Shown: positions 1 to 7,356 of the stretch, in pieces
Position numbering within the stretch: the first letter of the stretch is position 1
Layout: each line of letters begins with the position of its first letter
NCBI GenBank assembly: GCA_002401055.1
Contig: NVRZ01000120.1
Location: forward strand, 1 to 8,613
Source: Bacteroidota bacterium
GTDB taxonomy: Bacteria > Bacteroidota > Bacteroidia > NORP154
Length of the DNA stretch: 8,613 nucleotides
Direction of reading: 5' to 3'
Notes under the pieces: model-generated
The model's input: the letters and a program-made list of their open reading frames with translations, nothing else
What the model was told of the DNA's origin: nothing
The model's database searches: none
Program-made: the position numbers and the translations under genes

Positions 1-68
1 AAAAAAATGAAAAAAAAATATCTGTTTCAGAATTATTAAAATCATCTCGAAAATAATTAGTAATATTG
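1..68. other. AT-rich non-coding stretch downstream of ftsA
   Basis: This lies between the ftsA stop and the window edge. It is very AT-rich, with A runs at 1-7 and 10-18 (T runs on the transcribed strand). A four-base stem (TCTG-AAA-CAGA, minus strand) precedes one T run but is too weak to call a terminator. No match to an FtsZ N-terminus is seen, so ftsZ, if present, starts beyond the edge. Confidence 0.6.
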
Positions 69-1358
69 TTATACTTGTTCTTCTCCATCGACCTCCGGCT
101 CATCAAAAAACTCTCTGCTCTTGTTAAAGAATTGATCAAAAAATCCCCCTTTGGTCTTGTTGGAATGTGTTGTTACTACGTGCTTTCTTGTGGCCGCTTT
201 TTCCTGCGCTTCAAAACCTTTTATAACGAGCCCAACTCCTGTTGAGAACATCGGACTTGTCACATTATCAACTTCGCCATTGGCCAAATGCTGATTAGGA
301 TATCCCACTCTAGTGCCCATGCCCGTAATGTATTCACAGAGCTGAGAAATATGCTTTAGCTGACTTCCTCCTCCGGTGAGTACAATACCAGCAATTAATT
401 TATCCCTAAAACCTGAATTCTTTATTTCGTGATCAACATATTCCAGTATCTCCTGCATACGCGCTTGAATGATGTGTGCAAGATTCTTAATCGAAATTTC
501 CTTCGGATCTCTTCCTGCCAGTCCAGGTATTGCAACTATTTCATTTTCTTGAGTTTGATCTGCAAGCGCGGATCCGAACTTCACTTTTAGCTGTTCCGCC
601 TGACCCCGAAGGATCGTGCAACCTTCTTTAATATCTTCAGTAATAGAGCTTCCACCAAATGGTATAACTGCAGTGTGGCGAATAATGTCATCGTAGAAGA
701 TAGCGATATCCGTTGTGCCACCACCAATATCAACCAGCGCAACTCCACCCTCTTTCTCTTCAGCATTAAGCACCGCTTCCGCCGACGCCAAAGGCTCTAG
801 AATGAGTTCAGCAACGTCCAGTCCTGCCTTCTCCACACATTTGTATATGTTATTCTTGGCAGCTTCCTGTCCAGTTATAATGTGGAAATTAGCCTCTAAT
901 CTAACACCCGACATACCGATAGGCTTGGTAATTCCTTGCTCACCGTCAATGATGTATTCCTGCGGCAAGACATGAATAATTTTTTCCCCGGGAAGCATTA
1001 CCAACTTGTACATATCTTCAACCAGCGCGTCGATGTCCTCCTGACTTATCTCATCCTCAATACTGTCGCGGGTTCGTATTCCTCGGTGCTGCAAACTTTT
1101 GATATGCTGGCCCGCTATTCCCACATTAACCACTCTATCAAACTCAATTCCCGAATCCTTTTCGGCCTTCTCAATTGCAATTTTTATTGCTTCAGAAGTT
1201 TCGGCTATGTTGGTCACTATCCCTCTTTTCACTCCAGGTGACTTGGTTTTTCCAACACCGAGAATTTCTATTTTCCCATGTTCATTCTTTCGTCCAACGA
1301 TTGCAACGATCTTGGTAGTTCCTATATCAAGGCTTACGACCGTTTCTAATTTATCCAT
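69..1358 (-). CDS. ftsA: Cell division protein FtsA (actin-like Z-ring membrane tether)
   Basis: Actin-like ATPase that binds the FtsZ C-terminal tail and anchors the Z ring to the membrane. The 429 residues are near the usual length of about 420. The phosphate-1 loop is VSLDIGTTKIVAIVG (8-22), and GVKRGIVTNI (42-51) is an FtsA signature. Residues of about 86-166 correspond to the 1C (SHS2) subdomain that actin lacks. The phosphate-2 loop is VDIGGGTTDIAIF (209-221), and the adenosine-binding motif is IVLTGGGSQL (325-334). After a polar linker (about 385-403), GGFFDQFFNKSREFF (404-418) could form the amphipathic membrane-binding helix, followed by an acidic tail of about ten residues. The start is ATG at 1358, 36 bases after the ftsQ stop, with no Shine-Dalgarno. 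It ends with TAA; ftsZ is expected next, outside the window. Confidence 0.98.
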   Translation of the reverse strand: MDKLETVVSLDIGTTKIVAIVGRKNEHGKIEILGVGKTKSPGVKRGIVTNIAETSEAIKIAIEKAEKDSGIEFDRVVNVGIAGQHIKSLQHRGIRTRDSIEDEISQEDIDALVEDMYKLVMLPGEKIIHVLPQEYIIDGEQGITKPIGMSGVRLEANFHIITGQEAAKNNIYKCVEKAGLDVAELILEPLASAEAVLNAEEKEGGVALVDIGGGTTDIAIFYDDIIRHTAVIPFGGSSITEDIKEGCTILRGQAEQLKVKFGSALADQTQENEIVAIPGLAGRDPKEISIKNLAHIIQARMQEILEYVDHEIKNSGFRDKLIAGIVLTGGGSQLKHISQLCEYITGMGTRVGYPNQHLANGEVDNVTSPMFSTGVGLVIKGFEAQEKAATRKHVVTTHSNKTKGGFFDQFFNKSREFFDEPEVDGEEQV

Positions 1359-1394
1359 TACTCAAAATATTTTATGCCTTAAAGGCGGTAGTTA

Positions 1395-2135
1395 TTATTT
1401 AGTACATACTATTTGACCTTCGTAACTGAGGTCTATTGTTTCATATCTATTCCAACCAATCTTGTTCAATCCATCTTTATAAAAGGCGAGGAGATGGGAA
1501 AATTTATTTTCCAAATTTCTCACCTCACCAAGTATAATTTTATGCCTTCCAACTCTGGGGATCAGCAAAATCTGTTGCGCCGAATCTACATAGATTTGCT
1601 GCAGCTGAGATTGCCAGAACTTATTGTTATTAACAAAAGTTGCTAACAAAAAGAGATCGCTTACCATATCATTTTTAATGAAACCATTGGCCAATGTTAC
1701 TCTGGCAGTATACTTTTTAGATAGTTCCATTCGGACCCCCTTTTTATCCAAATAAAACCCTCGCATTGAACGAGGCATTAGCCTCAACATCGGAGTTCTT
1801 TGACTAATCTCAATTTTTAAATCGCCAGATATCAGGGAATACACCTGTACATTTTCAACATGAGGGTTATTTGCAATCAAGCTCTCCAACATCTGAAAGT
1901 CTATGGCGGATATCGGTTTACCCAGCAATTCAATTCCATCGTTCCTTATCATGGCCCTCACATCCTCCGGTTCTACAAAAAAGTAGCCTTCGGAATAATC
2001 AATTTCAACGTGGATCTTTTCACAATTTTGATTCCTGTGCTCCACGGCCACAAAACCCATTACAAAGGCAAGTCCCACAAAAATGAAGGACCACAACCCA
2101 ATTTGCAACAAGCGTTTTTTTATCGGAATTCCCAT
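1395..2135 (-). CDS. ftsQ: Cell division protein FtsQ/DivIB
   Basis: Bitopic division protein that in other bacteria joins FtsL and FtsB to recruit and regulate the septal synthase FtsW-FtsI. The 246 residues have a short basic cytoplasmic tail (KKR at 6-8), one membrane segment at about 10-31 and a periplasmic remainder. Residues about 40-120 look like a POTRA domain followed by the start of the FtsQ domain: a strand around 41-46, FVEPEDVRAMI (53-63), LESLIANNPHVENVQV (83-98) and LKIEISQRTPMLRLM (106-120). FYLDKKG (127-133) is the usual next landmark. The C-terminal part (about 140-246) is divergent, as is normal for this family. Two predicted periplasmic cysteines, C38 and C244, flank it. 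The call rests on topology, POTRA pattern and position before ftsA. The start is ATG at 2135; an in-frame TAG at 2142-2144 rules out an upstream start. AAGGTG lies 11 bases upstream. Confidence 0.92.
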   Translation of the reverse strand: MGIPIKKRLLQIGLWSFIFVGLAFVMGFVAVEHRNQNCEKIHVEIDYSEGYFFVEPEDVRAMIRNDGIELLGKPISAIDFQMLESLIANNPHVENVQVYSLISGDLKIEISQRTPMLRLMPRSMRGFYLDKKGVRMELSKKYTARVTLANGFIKNDMVSDLFLLATFVNNNKFWQSQLQQIYVDSAQQILLIPRVGRHKIILGEVRNLENKFSHLLAFYKDGLNKIGWNRYETIDLSYEGQIVCTK

Positions 2136-2255
2136 CAGATTCTATACACCTTAAAATATCACCGTATTTTATTCAAGTTTTGCTTAAGAACTACGGGGAT
2201 ACAGGGGAAATTCTCCACACCCATTTGTTAATATCGTGAAGAGTTAAAGAATTCT
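2136..2255 (-). promoter_or_regulatory. murC-ftsQ intergenic region, possible regulatory site
   Basis: At 120 bases this is the longest gap between genes in the window, and the place where a separate ftsQ-ftsA-ftsZ promoter or a leader would most naturally sit. It contains a 13-base near-palindrome, GGGGAAATTCTCC on the plus strand (2204-2216), and two GGGGA boxes nine bases apart (2195 and 2204). It also holds an ORF of 21 codons plus stop (2159-2224, minus). A TTG at 2174-2176 and TATTTTAA at 2151-2158 are only a loose match to the Bacteroidota TTG/TAnnTTTG promoter pattern, and their 15-base spacing is short. No terminator-like hairpin with a T tract is evident. The regulatory role is inference. 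Confidence 0.35.
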
Positions 2256-3647
2256 TTATTCAGTAGCCCTAAGAAGAGTCTCCCTGATAGGAATCACCAT
2301 TTTGTCTATGTCACCAGCGCCCATTGTAACCAACACCTCTACATCAGAATGGAGCAATTCATCTATAAGGTTGTCCTTCTTTACAATAGATTTTTCTCTT
2401 AAATGCATCTTATCGAGTATCATATTTGATGAAACTCCCTCAATAGGCTTCTCTCTGGCAGGGTATATATTTAGCAAGAATACCTCGTCTAAGGCGTCGA
2501 GGCTCACCGCGAATGCTTTAGCAAAATCCTTCGTTCTCGAGTATAGATGCGGCTGAAATACACCCGTAATTTTTTTATCCGGATACAATTCTTTAATAGC
2601 GCTTATACAGGCATCGATTTCTTTAGGATGATGCGCGTAGTCATCAATGTATACAAGAGCACTAGTCTTTATATGAACTTCAAATCTTCTTTTGATCCCT
2701 TGGAACTGTGCCAGCGCCTTTTTTATTTCCTTCTGGTCTACACTCTGCTTCAAAGCAACAGCAATTGCAACTACGGCGTTTTCCACATTGTGTCTCCCGG
2801 CCATGCCAATAGTTATGTCCATTATCTTATGCTCCTCCGAAACAAAATCAAAAACGAAGCAATCATTTTCTATTCTAATATTATCCGCAAAGTATTTCGC
2901 CGACTGAGCAAGAGAGTAGGATTCAACTATGGCACTACTATTCTCGAATAAACGAGAAACCCGTTCCTGAACTATAAGTGTACCACCTTCCACAATATTT
3001 GAAGCGAACTCCACAAAAGATTCTTTCATCGACCCAAAATCTTCATATACATCCATGTGATCATGATCAATAGAAGTAATTACTGCCAGATCTGGAGTTA
3101 GCTTATGAAAAGAGCGGTCGTACTCATCAGCCTCAACCAACATAACAGATGAATTGCCTGATGATAAGTAATTGGTTTCATAATCAGTTAAGATTCCTCC
3201 CACAAAAGCACTGAGATCCTTTCCTGACTCCTTAAGGATGTGTGCGATAATTGAGGTAACCGTTGTTTTTCCGTGCGTTCCTCCAACCGCAATAGTAAAC
3301 TTGTCCTTTGTAATCGCCTCCAACACTTCAGCGCGCTTCATCACCAACATCCCTTCAATTTTATCAAATGCGCTTAGGATTTTATTGGAATAAGAAATTG
3401 CAGGTGTATATACGACCAATAGTTTATTGGTCTCACCGCTATCCAAAAGCTTACTATCAATGCTGGAAATATCATCGCTAAACGTAATCTGAATTCCCTC
3501 CTTAATTAATTTATCAGTAAGTGCTGTGGAAGTCTGATCATAGCCAAACACATTTTTACCAGATATATTAAAATAACGGGCTAGAGCGCTCATGCCAATT
3601 CCTCCAACCCCCACAAAAAATACGCTCGTAATATATTTCAGGCTCAT
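2256..3647 (-). CDS. murC: UDP-N-acetylmuramate--L-alanine ligase
   Basis: Cytoplasmic Mur ligase that uses ATP to add L-alanine to UDP-MurNAc, the first peptide-stem step. With the start chosen here it has 463 residues. Motifs in order: the dinucleotide-like loop GVGGIGMSALA (13-23), P-loop GGTHGKTTVTS (122-132; the THGKTT form is typical of MurC), VEADEYDRSF (171-180), DHDHMDVY (194-201), GRHNVENA (284-291), RRFEV (320-324), DDYAHHP (335-341), FQPHLYSRT (364-372), YPAREKP (395-401) and MGAGDI (442-447). The frame allows a TTG start one codon earlier at 3650, but the ATG at 3647 is preferred: it gives MSLKY and forms a TGATG junction with murG, a layout suited to translational coupling. No Shine-Dalgarno is seen upstream. 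It ends with TAA, 120 bases before ftsQ; no ddl or murB follows. Confidence 0.98.
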   Translation of the reverse strand: MSLKYITSVFFVGVGGIGMSALARYFNISGKNVFGYDQTSTALTDKLIKEGIQITFSDDISSIDSKLLDSGETNKLLVVYTPAISYSNKILSAFDKIEGMLVMKRAEVLEAITKDKFTIAVGGTHGKTTVTSIIAHILKESGKDLSAFVGGILTDYETNYLSSGNSSVMLVEADEYDRSFHKLTPDLAVITSIDHDHMDVYEDFGSMKESFVEFASNIVEGGTLIVQERVSRLFENSSAIVESYSLAQSAKYFADNIRIENDCFVFDFVSEEHKIMDITIGMAGRHNVENAVVAIAVALKQSVDQKEIKKALAQFQGIKRRFEVHIKTSALVYIDDYAHHPKEIDACISAIKELYPDKKITGVFQPHLYSRTKDFAKAFAVSLDALDEVFLLNIYPAREKPIEGVSSNMILDKMHLREKSIVKKDNLIDELLHSDVEVLVTMGAGDIDKMVIPIRETLLRATE

Positions 3648-3649
3648 CA
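3645..3649 (-). other. TGATG stop-start overlap, murG to murC
   Basis: The murG stop TGA (3649-3647) and the murC start ATG (3647-3645) share one base. No ribosome binding site precedes the ATG. Such an overlap usually means that ribosomes finishing murG re-initiate on murC. The TTG codon just before the ATG is also in the murC frame and would add one residue if used. Confidence 0.85.
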
Positions 3650-4747
3650 AGTACTCGTATTAAGAAGCTTGGACGCTTCAGCTACAATTTTTTCGGCAGC
3701 ATTTCGGTGTGCCAAAGCAGAAACATTCTTAGCAAGATTTTCCATTTTTTCTGGCTGAGAAAATAGCTCAATTACTATTTGCCCAAGATTAATAGCCTCA
3801 TTATCTGCCACCAATATTGCGGCATCATTTTCTGAAAGCGCCTTCGCATTTTTTGTTTGATGGTCCTCCGCAGCAAATGGATAAGGCACCAATATAACTG
3901 GTTTCCCTACACAACAAATTTCAGAAACTGCTATGGCTCCAGCCCTAGAAACAATTGCGTCTGCGGCGGCATAAGCGCGGTCCATCTCAGCTATAAAATC
4001 AAATACCTTCACTTTATCGTCCAACTTCTCGTCCTTTATAAATTGAACTGCTTCATCAAAGAAATCTGTGCCCGTTTGCCAAATAACCTGAATGCCGGCA
4101 GCAACTATTTCCTTTGCGCCTGCTTTGACTCCCAGATTGATTGACCTTGCACCCAGGCTACCTCCAACTGCAAGTAAGGTCTTCTCATTTTCAAGCTCCA
4201 GTTGCTTTCGTGAATCTTCAGCTGAATGCTTCAAATCGAGAATGTCCTTTCGTATTGGATTGCCAGTAAGCACGATCTTGTTTTCAGGAAAGAATTTTTC
4301 CATCCCATCAAAGGCGACACAAATAATGTCAACTTTTCTCCCCAACAATTTATTCGTTATTCCGGCGTATGAATTCTGTTCTTGTATCATCGTTGGTACT
4401 CCCTTGTTCGCAGCCGCCTGTAACATTGGGCCACTTGCATAACCTCCTACCCCAATTACTAAATCAGGTTTGAAAGAATTAATGATTCTATTGGCTTTGA
4501 ACATACTTGCGATTACTTTAAAAGGAAAGGATAAGTTTTTAAGGCTTAGGCTTCGCTGAAAACCACTTATCCACAAACCTTCAATGGGATAACCAGCAGC
4601 TGGTACCTTCTCCATTTCCATTCGATCTTGAGCACCGACAAATAGGATGTCAATGCCCTCAATGGTTTCCTTTAGTTTGTTAGCGATGCTGATTGCGGGG
4701 AATATATGCCCACCAGTTCCTCCTCCGCTGATGATAACTTTTTTCAC
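3647..4747 (-). CDS. murG: UDP-GlcNAc:lipid I N-acetylglucosaminyltransferase
   Basis: Peripheral membrane GT-B glycosyltransferase (family GT28) that transfers GlcNAc from UDP-GlcNAc to lipid I at the inner face of the membrane, forming lipid II. The 366 residues begin with the glycine-rich loop GGGTGGHIFPA (8-18, with H14), followed by GVGGYASGP (99-107), IQEQNSYAGITN (121-132) and TGNPIR (161-166). The C-terminal domain has GGSLGARSIN (195-204), WQTG (223-226), SRAGAIAVSE (267-276, with E276 expected to bind the ribose) and PYPFAAEDHQTKNA (288-301). The start is GTG at 4747. An in-frame TAA at 4772-4774 bounds it upstream, and no other start codon lies between, so GTG is well supported. 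An AGGGG lies 13 bases upstream, further than a standard Shine-Dalgarno. The stop TGA shares its last base with the murC ATG. Confidence 0.98.
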   Translation of the reverse strand: MKKVIISGGGTGGHIFPAISIANKLKETIEGIDILFVGAQDRMEMEKVPAAGYPIEGLWISGFQRSLSLKNLSFPFKVIASMFKANRIINSFKPDLVIGVGGYASGPMLQAAANKGVPTMIQEQNSYAGITNKLLGRKVDIICVAFDGMEKFFPENKIVLTGNPIRKDILDLKHSAEDSRKQLELENEKTLLAVGGSLGARSINLGVKAGAKEIVAAGIQVIWQTGTDFFDEAVQFIKDEKLDDKVKVFDFIAEMDRAYAAADAIVSRAGAIAVSEICCVGKPVILVPYPFAAEDHQTKNAKALSENDAAILVADNEAINLGQIVIELFSQPEKMENLAKNVSALAHRNAAEKIVAEASKLLNTST

Positions 4748-4793
4748 ACTATAACTGTTACCCCTGCCAATTTAGTAACTGTAGATGCAGTTG

Positions 4794-5960
4794 CTACGAC
4801 AGGGCATACCTTAACTTAGAAGTCTTCACTTTCTTTGTTTCGTTTTCAACGCTTCTTCCTACGCTTAATATTATCCCAATTGCTATACTCGTAAACAAGA
4901 TTGATGTTCCGCCCATACTAACAAGAGGCAATGCCAAGCCCGTAACGGGTATCAGATTCACAGTTACCGCCATATTAATTAAGGCCTGAAAAACCAAGCT
5001 GAAACAGCATCCCATTGCTAACAGCGTAGCAAAGGTGCCTGGGCTCTTACTCACTATTCTGACTGTGCGAAACAACAGTATGAAGTACAGTAAGATGATA
5101 AACGCTCCTCCCAGCAATCCATATTCTTCAATAATAATTGCGAAAATAAAATCAGAATATGGATGCGGCAAGAAGTTCCTTTGTGTACTTCCACCTGGGT
5201 CAAAATTGATCAGTCCACCCTTGGCAATGGCAATTTTTGATTGCTCTACCTGATAGTTACCCGCATTATCACCGCTTATGTAATTTTCAATCCTGCTCTT
5301 CCACGTTGCCACTCTTCCCTGCGACGGAGTGAACATTATTATGGTCACAAACAGGCTTAATATGGTGATCCCTGTTGCTATTAATAGCAGTAGATACCTG
5401 GTCTTAACTCTACCAATAAACATTAAGAAAAGGCTTGTTAAAAACAACAGTGCAGAGGTAGAGAAGTTAGCGGGAAGAATCAGCGCGCATACAAGAACGA
5501 CAGGAATTAGAATTGGCAGAAATCCCGTTTTAAAGTCCTTTATCTGGTTTTGCTTCTTCGATAATATTCTGGCCAGATACATTATTAGTGCAAGCTTGGC
5601 CAAATCCGATGTCTGAAATGATATTCCCACAACCGGCAATGTCAGCCAACGACTGGCTTGATTGATGTTGGTACCCATCATCAACGTTAACAACAATAGC
5701 GGTACCGCAATCCATATCAGCAACTGTGACAACCTTGAATAATAGGTGTATTTAACCAGATGAGCGCCATACATCAAAACCAAACCCGTGACAAGAATAG
5801 CAAAGTGCTTGAGCAGGTAATATTCCGTATTTCCTGCCTGGTACTTATACGCCAGTGTACCCGTAGAACTGTACACTGCCAGCACCGAGAAGATAGACAA
5901 TATGAATACTACGAGCCATATTACCTTGTCTCCTCTAAGATATGTACCTAAGCGCTCCAA
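4794..5960 (-). CDS. ftsW: SEDS-family septal peptidoglycan glycosyltransferase FtsW
   Basis: Polytopic membrane protein of the SEDS family, which polymerises lipid II into septal glycan, normally paired with the transpeptidase FtsI. The 388 residues contain about ten hydrophobic segments. Family landmarks are ASRWLTLP (102-109), the large extracytoplasmic loop at about 211-268 containing YQVEQSKIAIAKGGL (236-250), LPHPYSDFIFAIIIEE (264-279) with D270 matching the catalytic Asp of FtsW/RodA, and LALPLVSMGGTS (342-353). FtsW is preferred over RodA because of the dcw location. The start is TTG at 5960. The murD stop is in the same frame only three codons upstream, and no other usable start occurs before the first membrane segment, so this rare start codon is nearly forced. 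An AGAGG sits one base before the TTG, too close to act as a normal ribosome binding site. The gene ends with TAG. Confidence 0.96.
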   Translation of the reverse strand: MERLGTYLRGDKVIWLVVFILSIFSVLAVYSSTGTLAYKYQAGNTEYYLLKHFAILVTGLVLMYGAHLVKYTYYSRLSQLLIWIAVPLLLLTLMMGTNINQASRWLTLPVVGISFQTSDLAKLALIMYLARILSKKQNQIKDFKTGFLPILIPVVLVCALILPANFSTSALLFLTSLFLMFIGRVKTRYLLLLIATGITILSLFVTIIMFTPSQGRVATWKSRIENYISGDNAGNYQVEQSKIAIAKGGLINFDPGGSTQRNFLPHPYSDFIFAIIIEEYGLLGGAFIILLYFILLFRTVRIVSKSPGTFATLLAMGCCFSLVFQALINMAVTVNLIPVTGLALPLVSMGGTSILFTSIAIGIILSVGRSVENETKKVKTSKLRYALS

Positions 5961-5972
5961 ACCTCTGATTTA
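5958..5972 (-). other. In-frame murD stop to ftsW TTG start junction
   Basis: On the minus strand this reads TAA ATC AGA GGT TTG. The murD stop and the ftsW start are in the same reading frame with only three sense codons between them. The short gap and the poorly placed AGAGG suggest that ftsW translation depends on ribosomes arriving from murD. Confidence 0.8.
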
Positions 5973-7322
5973 CAATTCACGCACTGCTTTTTTAAATCTC
6001 CATCCTCTTTCCTCATAATTTTTGAAAGCATCAAAGCTGGCACAGCAAGGCGATAACATGGCCACATCCCCTTTTGTACCTAATCTATATGATAATTTCA
6101 CGGCCTCCTCCATAGAAGATGCATCTATGATTGTCTCTACAATCTCATCAAATGCCCTGTGTATTTTTCTATTGCTCTTTTTTTCAGCGCCGATGCATAT
6201 GATGGCTTTGACTTTTTTCCTGACCAATTCAGAAAGAATGCTGTAATCATTTCCCTTATCAACACCACCAACAATCCAAATCACGGGCTTTGTCATACTC
6301 TCGAGTGCGTACCAGGTGGAGTTCACATTGGTGGCCTTTGAGTCATTAATGTATTCGATACCATGTACCTTAACTACGTATTCTAAGCGATGTTCAATAT
6401 TTTGAAAATCCATAAGGCTATCCCTTATTATCTCCTTTCTTACCTCTAATACCCTTGTTGCAATTCCAGCTGCCATAGAATTATAGATGTTGTGCTTGCC
6501 TTGTAGGGCTAATTCTTGTAATAACATATTAAATTGATTTTGGTTTTGGTTAATTTTTACGATTAATTGGTTTTCGTTTATAAAAGCTCCCTCATCAAGC
6601 TCATCCTCAATTGAAAAGGGAATCAGGTTTACACCTTTCGTTTGTTTATTGCGGAGTTTACTTTTCATTACCTCATCATCAATGTTGTAAATAAAGTGTC
6701 CTCCAGGTTTTACTAATTCGAGAATTTTAAATTTCGAGTCAACATAATTTTCCATTTTATTATCATACCGGTCTAAGTGATCTGGGGTAATGTTCAACAA
6801 GACCCCGATATCCATCTTAATCTTTTCCATCCCATCGAGCTGATAACTGCTCAGCTCAATCACATATATTTCTTTATCATCCTCGGCAATTTGCCTGGCC
6901 AAGCTGTTACCTACATTTCCTGTTAAACCAACATTCATCCCGGCATTTTTAAGAATGTGATATATTAAATTCACGGTCGTGGTTTTTCCGTTACTTCCAG
7001 TTACACCGATCATAAATGCATCGGTATACCTCCCTGCAAATTCTATCTCGGATATAACAGGAATTTCCTTTTTAATCAGCTGCTGAATCAGCTCTGAGTT
7101 ATCAGGTATTCCCGGGCTCTTTACCACCTGGTCCGCTTTGAGTATTCTGTCGGCGCTATGCGCCTTCTCCTCAAACTCTATTTTATTATTCCAAAGAACA
7201 GTCTTGTACTTCTCCTTAATCTCTCCACTGTCAGAAACAAAAACCTCGTATTCATTTTTCTTTGCCAGCAAGGCCGCTCCTGTGCCACTCTCGCCTGCTC
7301 CCAATATCACGAGCTTCTTCAT
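5970..7322 (-). CDS. murD: UDP-N-acetylmuramoyl-L-alanine--D-glutamate ligase
   Basis: Cytoplasmic ATP-dependent Mur ligase that adds D-glutamate to UDP-MurNAc-L-Ala. The 450 residues are the normal family length and show all three domains. The N-terminal UDP-binding Rossmann-like fold starts with LGAGESGTG (7-15). The central ATPase has the P-loop GVTGSNGKTTT (106-116), ELSSYQL (156-162) and NITPDHLDRY (177-186), with K197 in the place of the carbamylated lysine. The C-terminal domain has GKHN (275-278), HRLE (311-314), NDSKATN (326-332), GGVDKG (352-357) and SPCCASFD (424-431), the last being typical of MurD rather than MurC, E or F. The start is ATG at 7322, 34 bases after the mraY stop; a weak AGGCGG lies 11 bases upstream. 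Residues 258-263 are an Asn-Gln repeat encoded by a tandem hexamer. The stop TAA lies in the same frame as the following ftsW. Confidence 0.98.
   Translation of the reverse strand: MKKLVILGAGESGTGAALLAKKNEYEVFVSDSGEIKEKYKTVLWNNKIEFEEKAHSADRILKADQVVKSPGIPDNSELIQQLIKKEIPVISEIEFAGRYTDAFMIGVTGSNGKTTTVNLIYHILKNAGMNVGLTGNVGNSLARQIAEDDKEIYVIELSSYQLDGMEKIKMDIGVLLNITPDHLDRYDNKMENYVDSKFKILELVKPGGHFIYNIDDEVMKSKLRNKQTKGVNLIPFSIEDELDEGAFINENQLIVKINQNQNQFNMLLQELALQGKHNIYNSMAAGIATRVLEVRKEIIRDSLMDFQNIEHRLEYVVKVHGIEYINDSKATNVNSTWYALESMTKPVIWIVGGVDKGNDYSILSELVRKKVKAIICIGAEKKSNRKIHRAFDEIVETIIDASSMEEAVKLSYRLGTKGDVAMLSPCCASFDAFKNYEERGWRFKKAVREL
6534..6551 (-). repeat. Three-copy hexamer tandem repeat inside murD
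   Basis: On the minus strand the sequence is AACCAA AACCAA AATCAA, encoding Asn-Gln three times (MurD residues 258-263). The third unit has one base change. The unit length is a multiple of three, so gain or loss of a copy would keep the frame and change the protein by two residues. Confidence 0.9.
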
Positions 7323-7356
7323 TTCATCTTATTCCGCCTAGTAATTCCATACTTCA

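Noticed and set aside
1..40. Possible terminator after ftsA (TCTG-AAA-CAGA then T runs on the minus strand)
   Set aside because: A four-base AT-containing stem is too weak, and ftsZ is normally co-transcribed after ftsA.
1..45. Minus-strand ATG at 45 with a frame open to the window edge
   Set aside because: The translation is Ile/Phe-rich from AT runs and does not resemble an FtsZ N-terminus; it is most likely non-coding.
1376..1386. Inverted repeat GCCTTAAAGGC in the ftsQ-ftsA gap
   Set aside because: The arms are five bases with a one-base centre, too tight for a hairpin and too short to separate from chance as an operator.
715..1646. Several plus-strand ORFs of 77-105 codons opposite ftsA and ftsQ
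   Set aside because: They lie antisense to well-supported conserved genes, overlap each other, show no recognisable domains, and have composition expected of shadow frames.
2151..2176. Bacteroidota-type promoter (TTG and TATTTTAA) upstream of ftsQ
   Set aside because: The -7 box lacks the TTTG end and the 15-base spacing is shorter than usual, so it is mentioned only as a loose match.
3648..3650. TTG as the murC start, one codon before the ATG
   Set aside because: The adjacent ATG forms the typical TGATG junction with murG and is the stronger start; the difference is one residue.
4752..4782. Direct repeat TAACTGT (4752 and 4776) in the ftsW-murG gap
   Set aside because: Seven-base repeats in AT-rich sequence are expected by chance, and nothing else there suggests a binding site.
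5530..5715. 61-codon minus-strand ORF inside ftsW in another frame
   Set aside because: It is fully nested within a conserved membrane protein and has no recognisable features.
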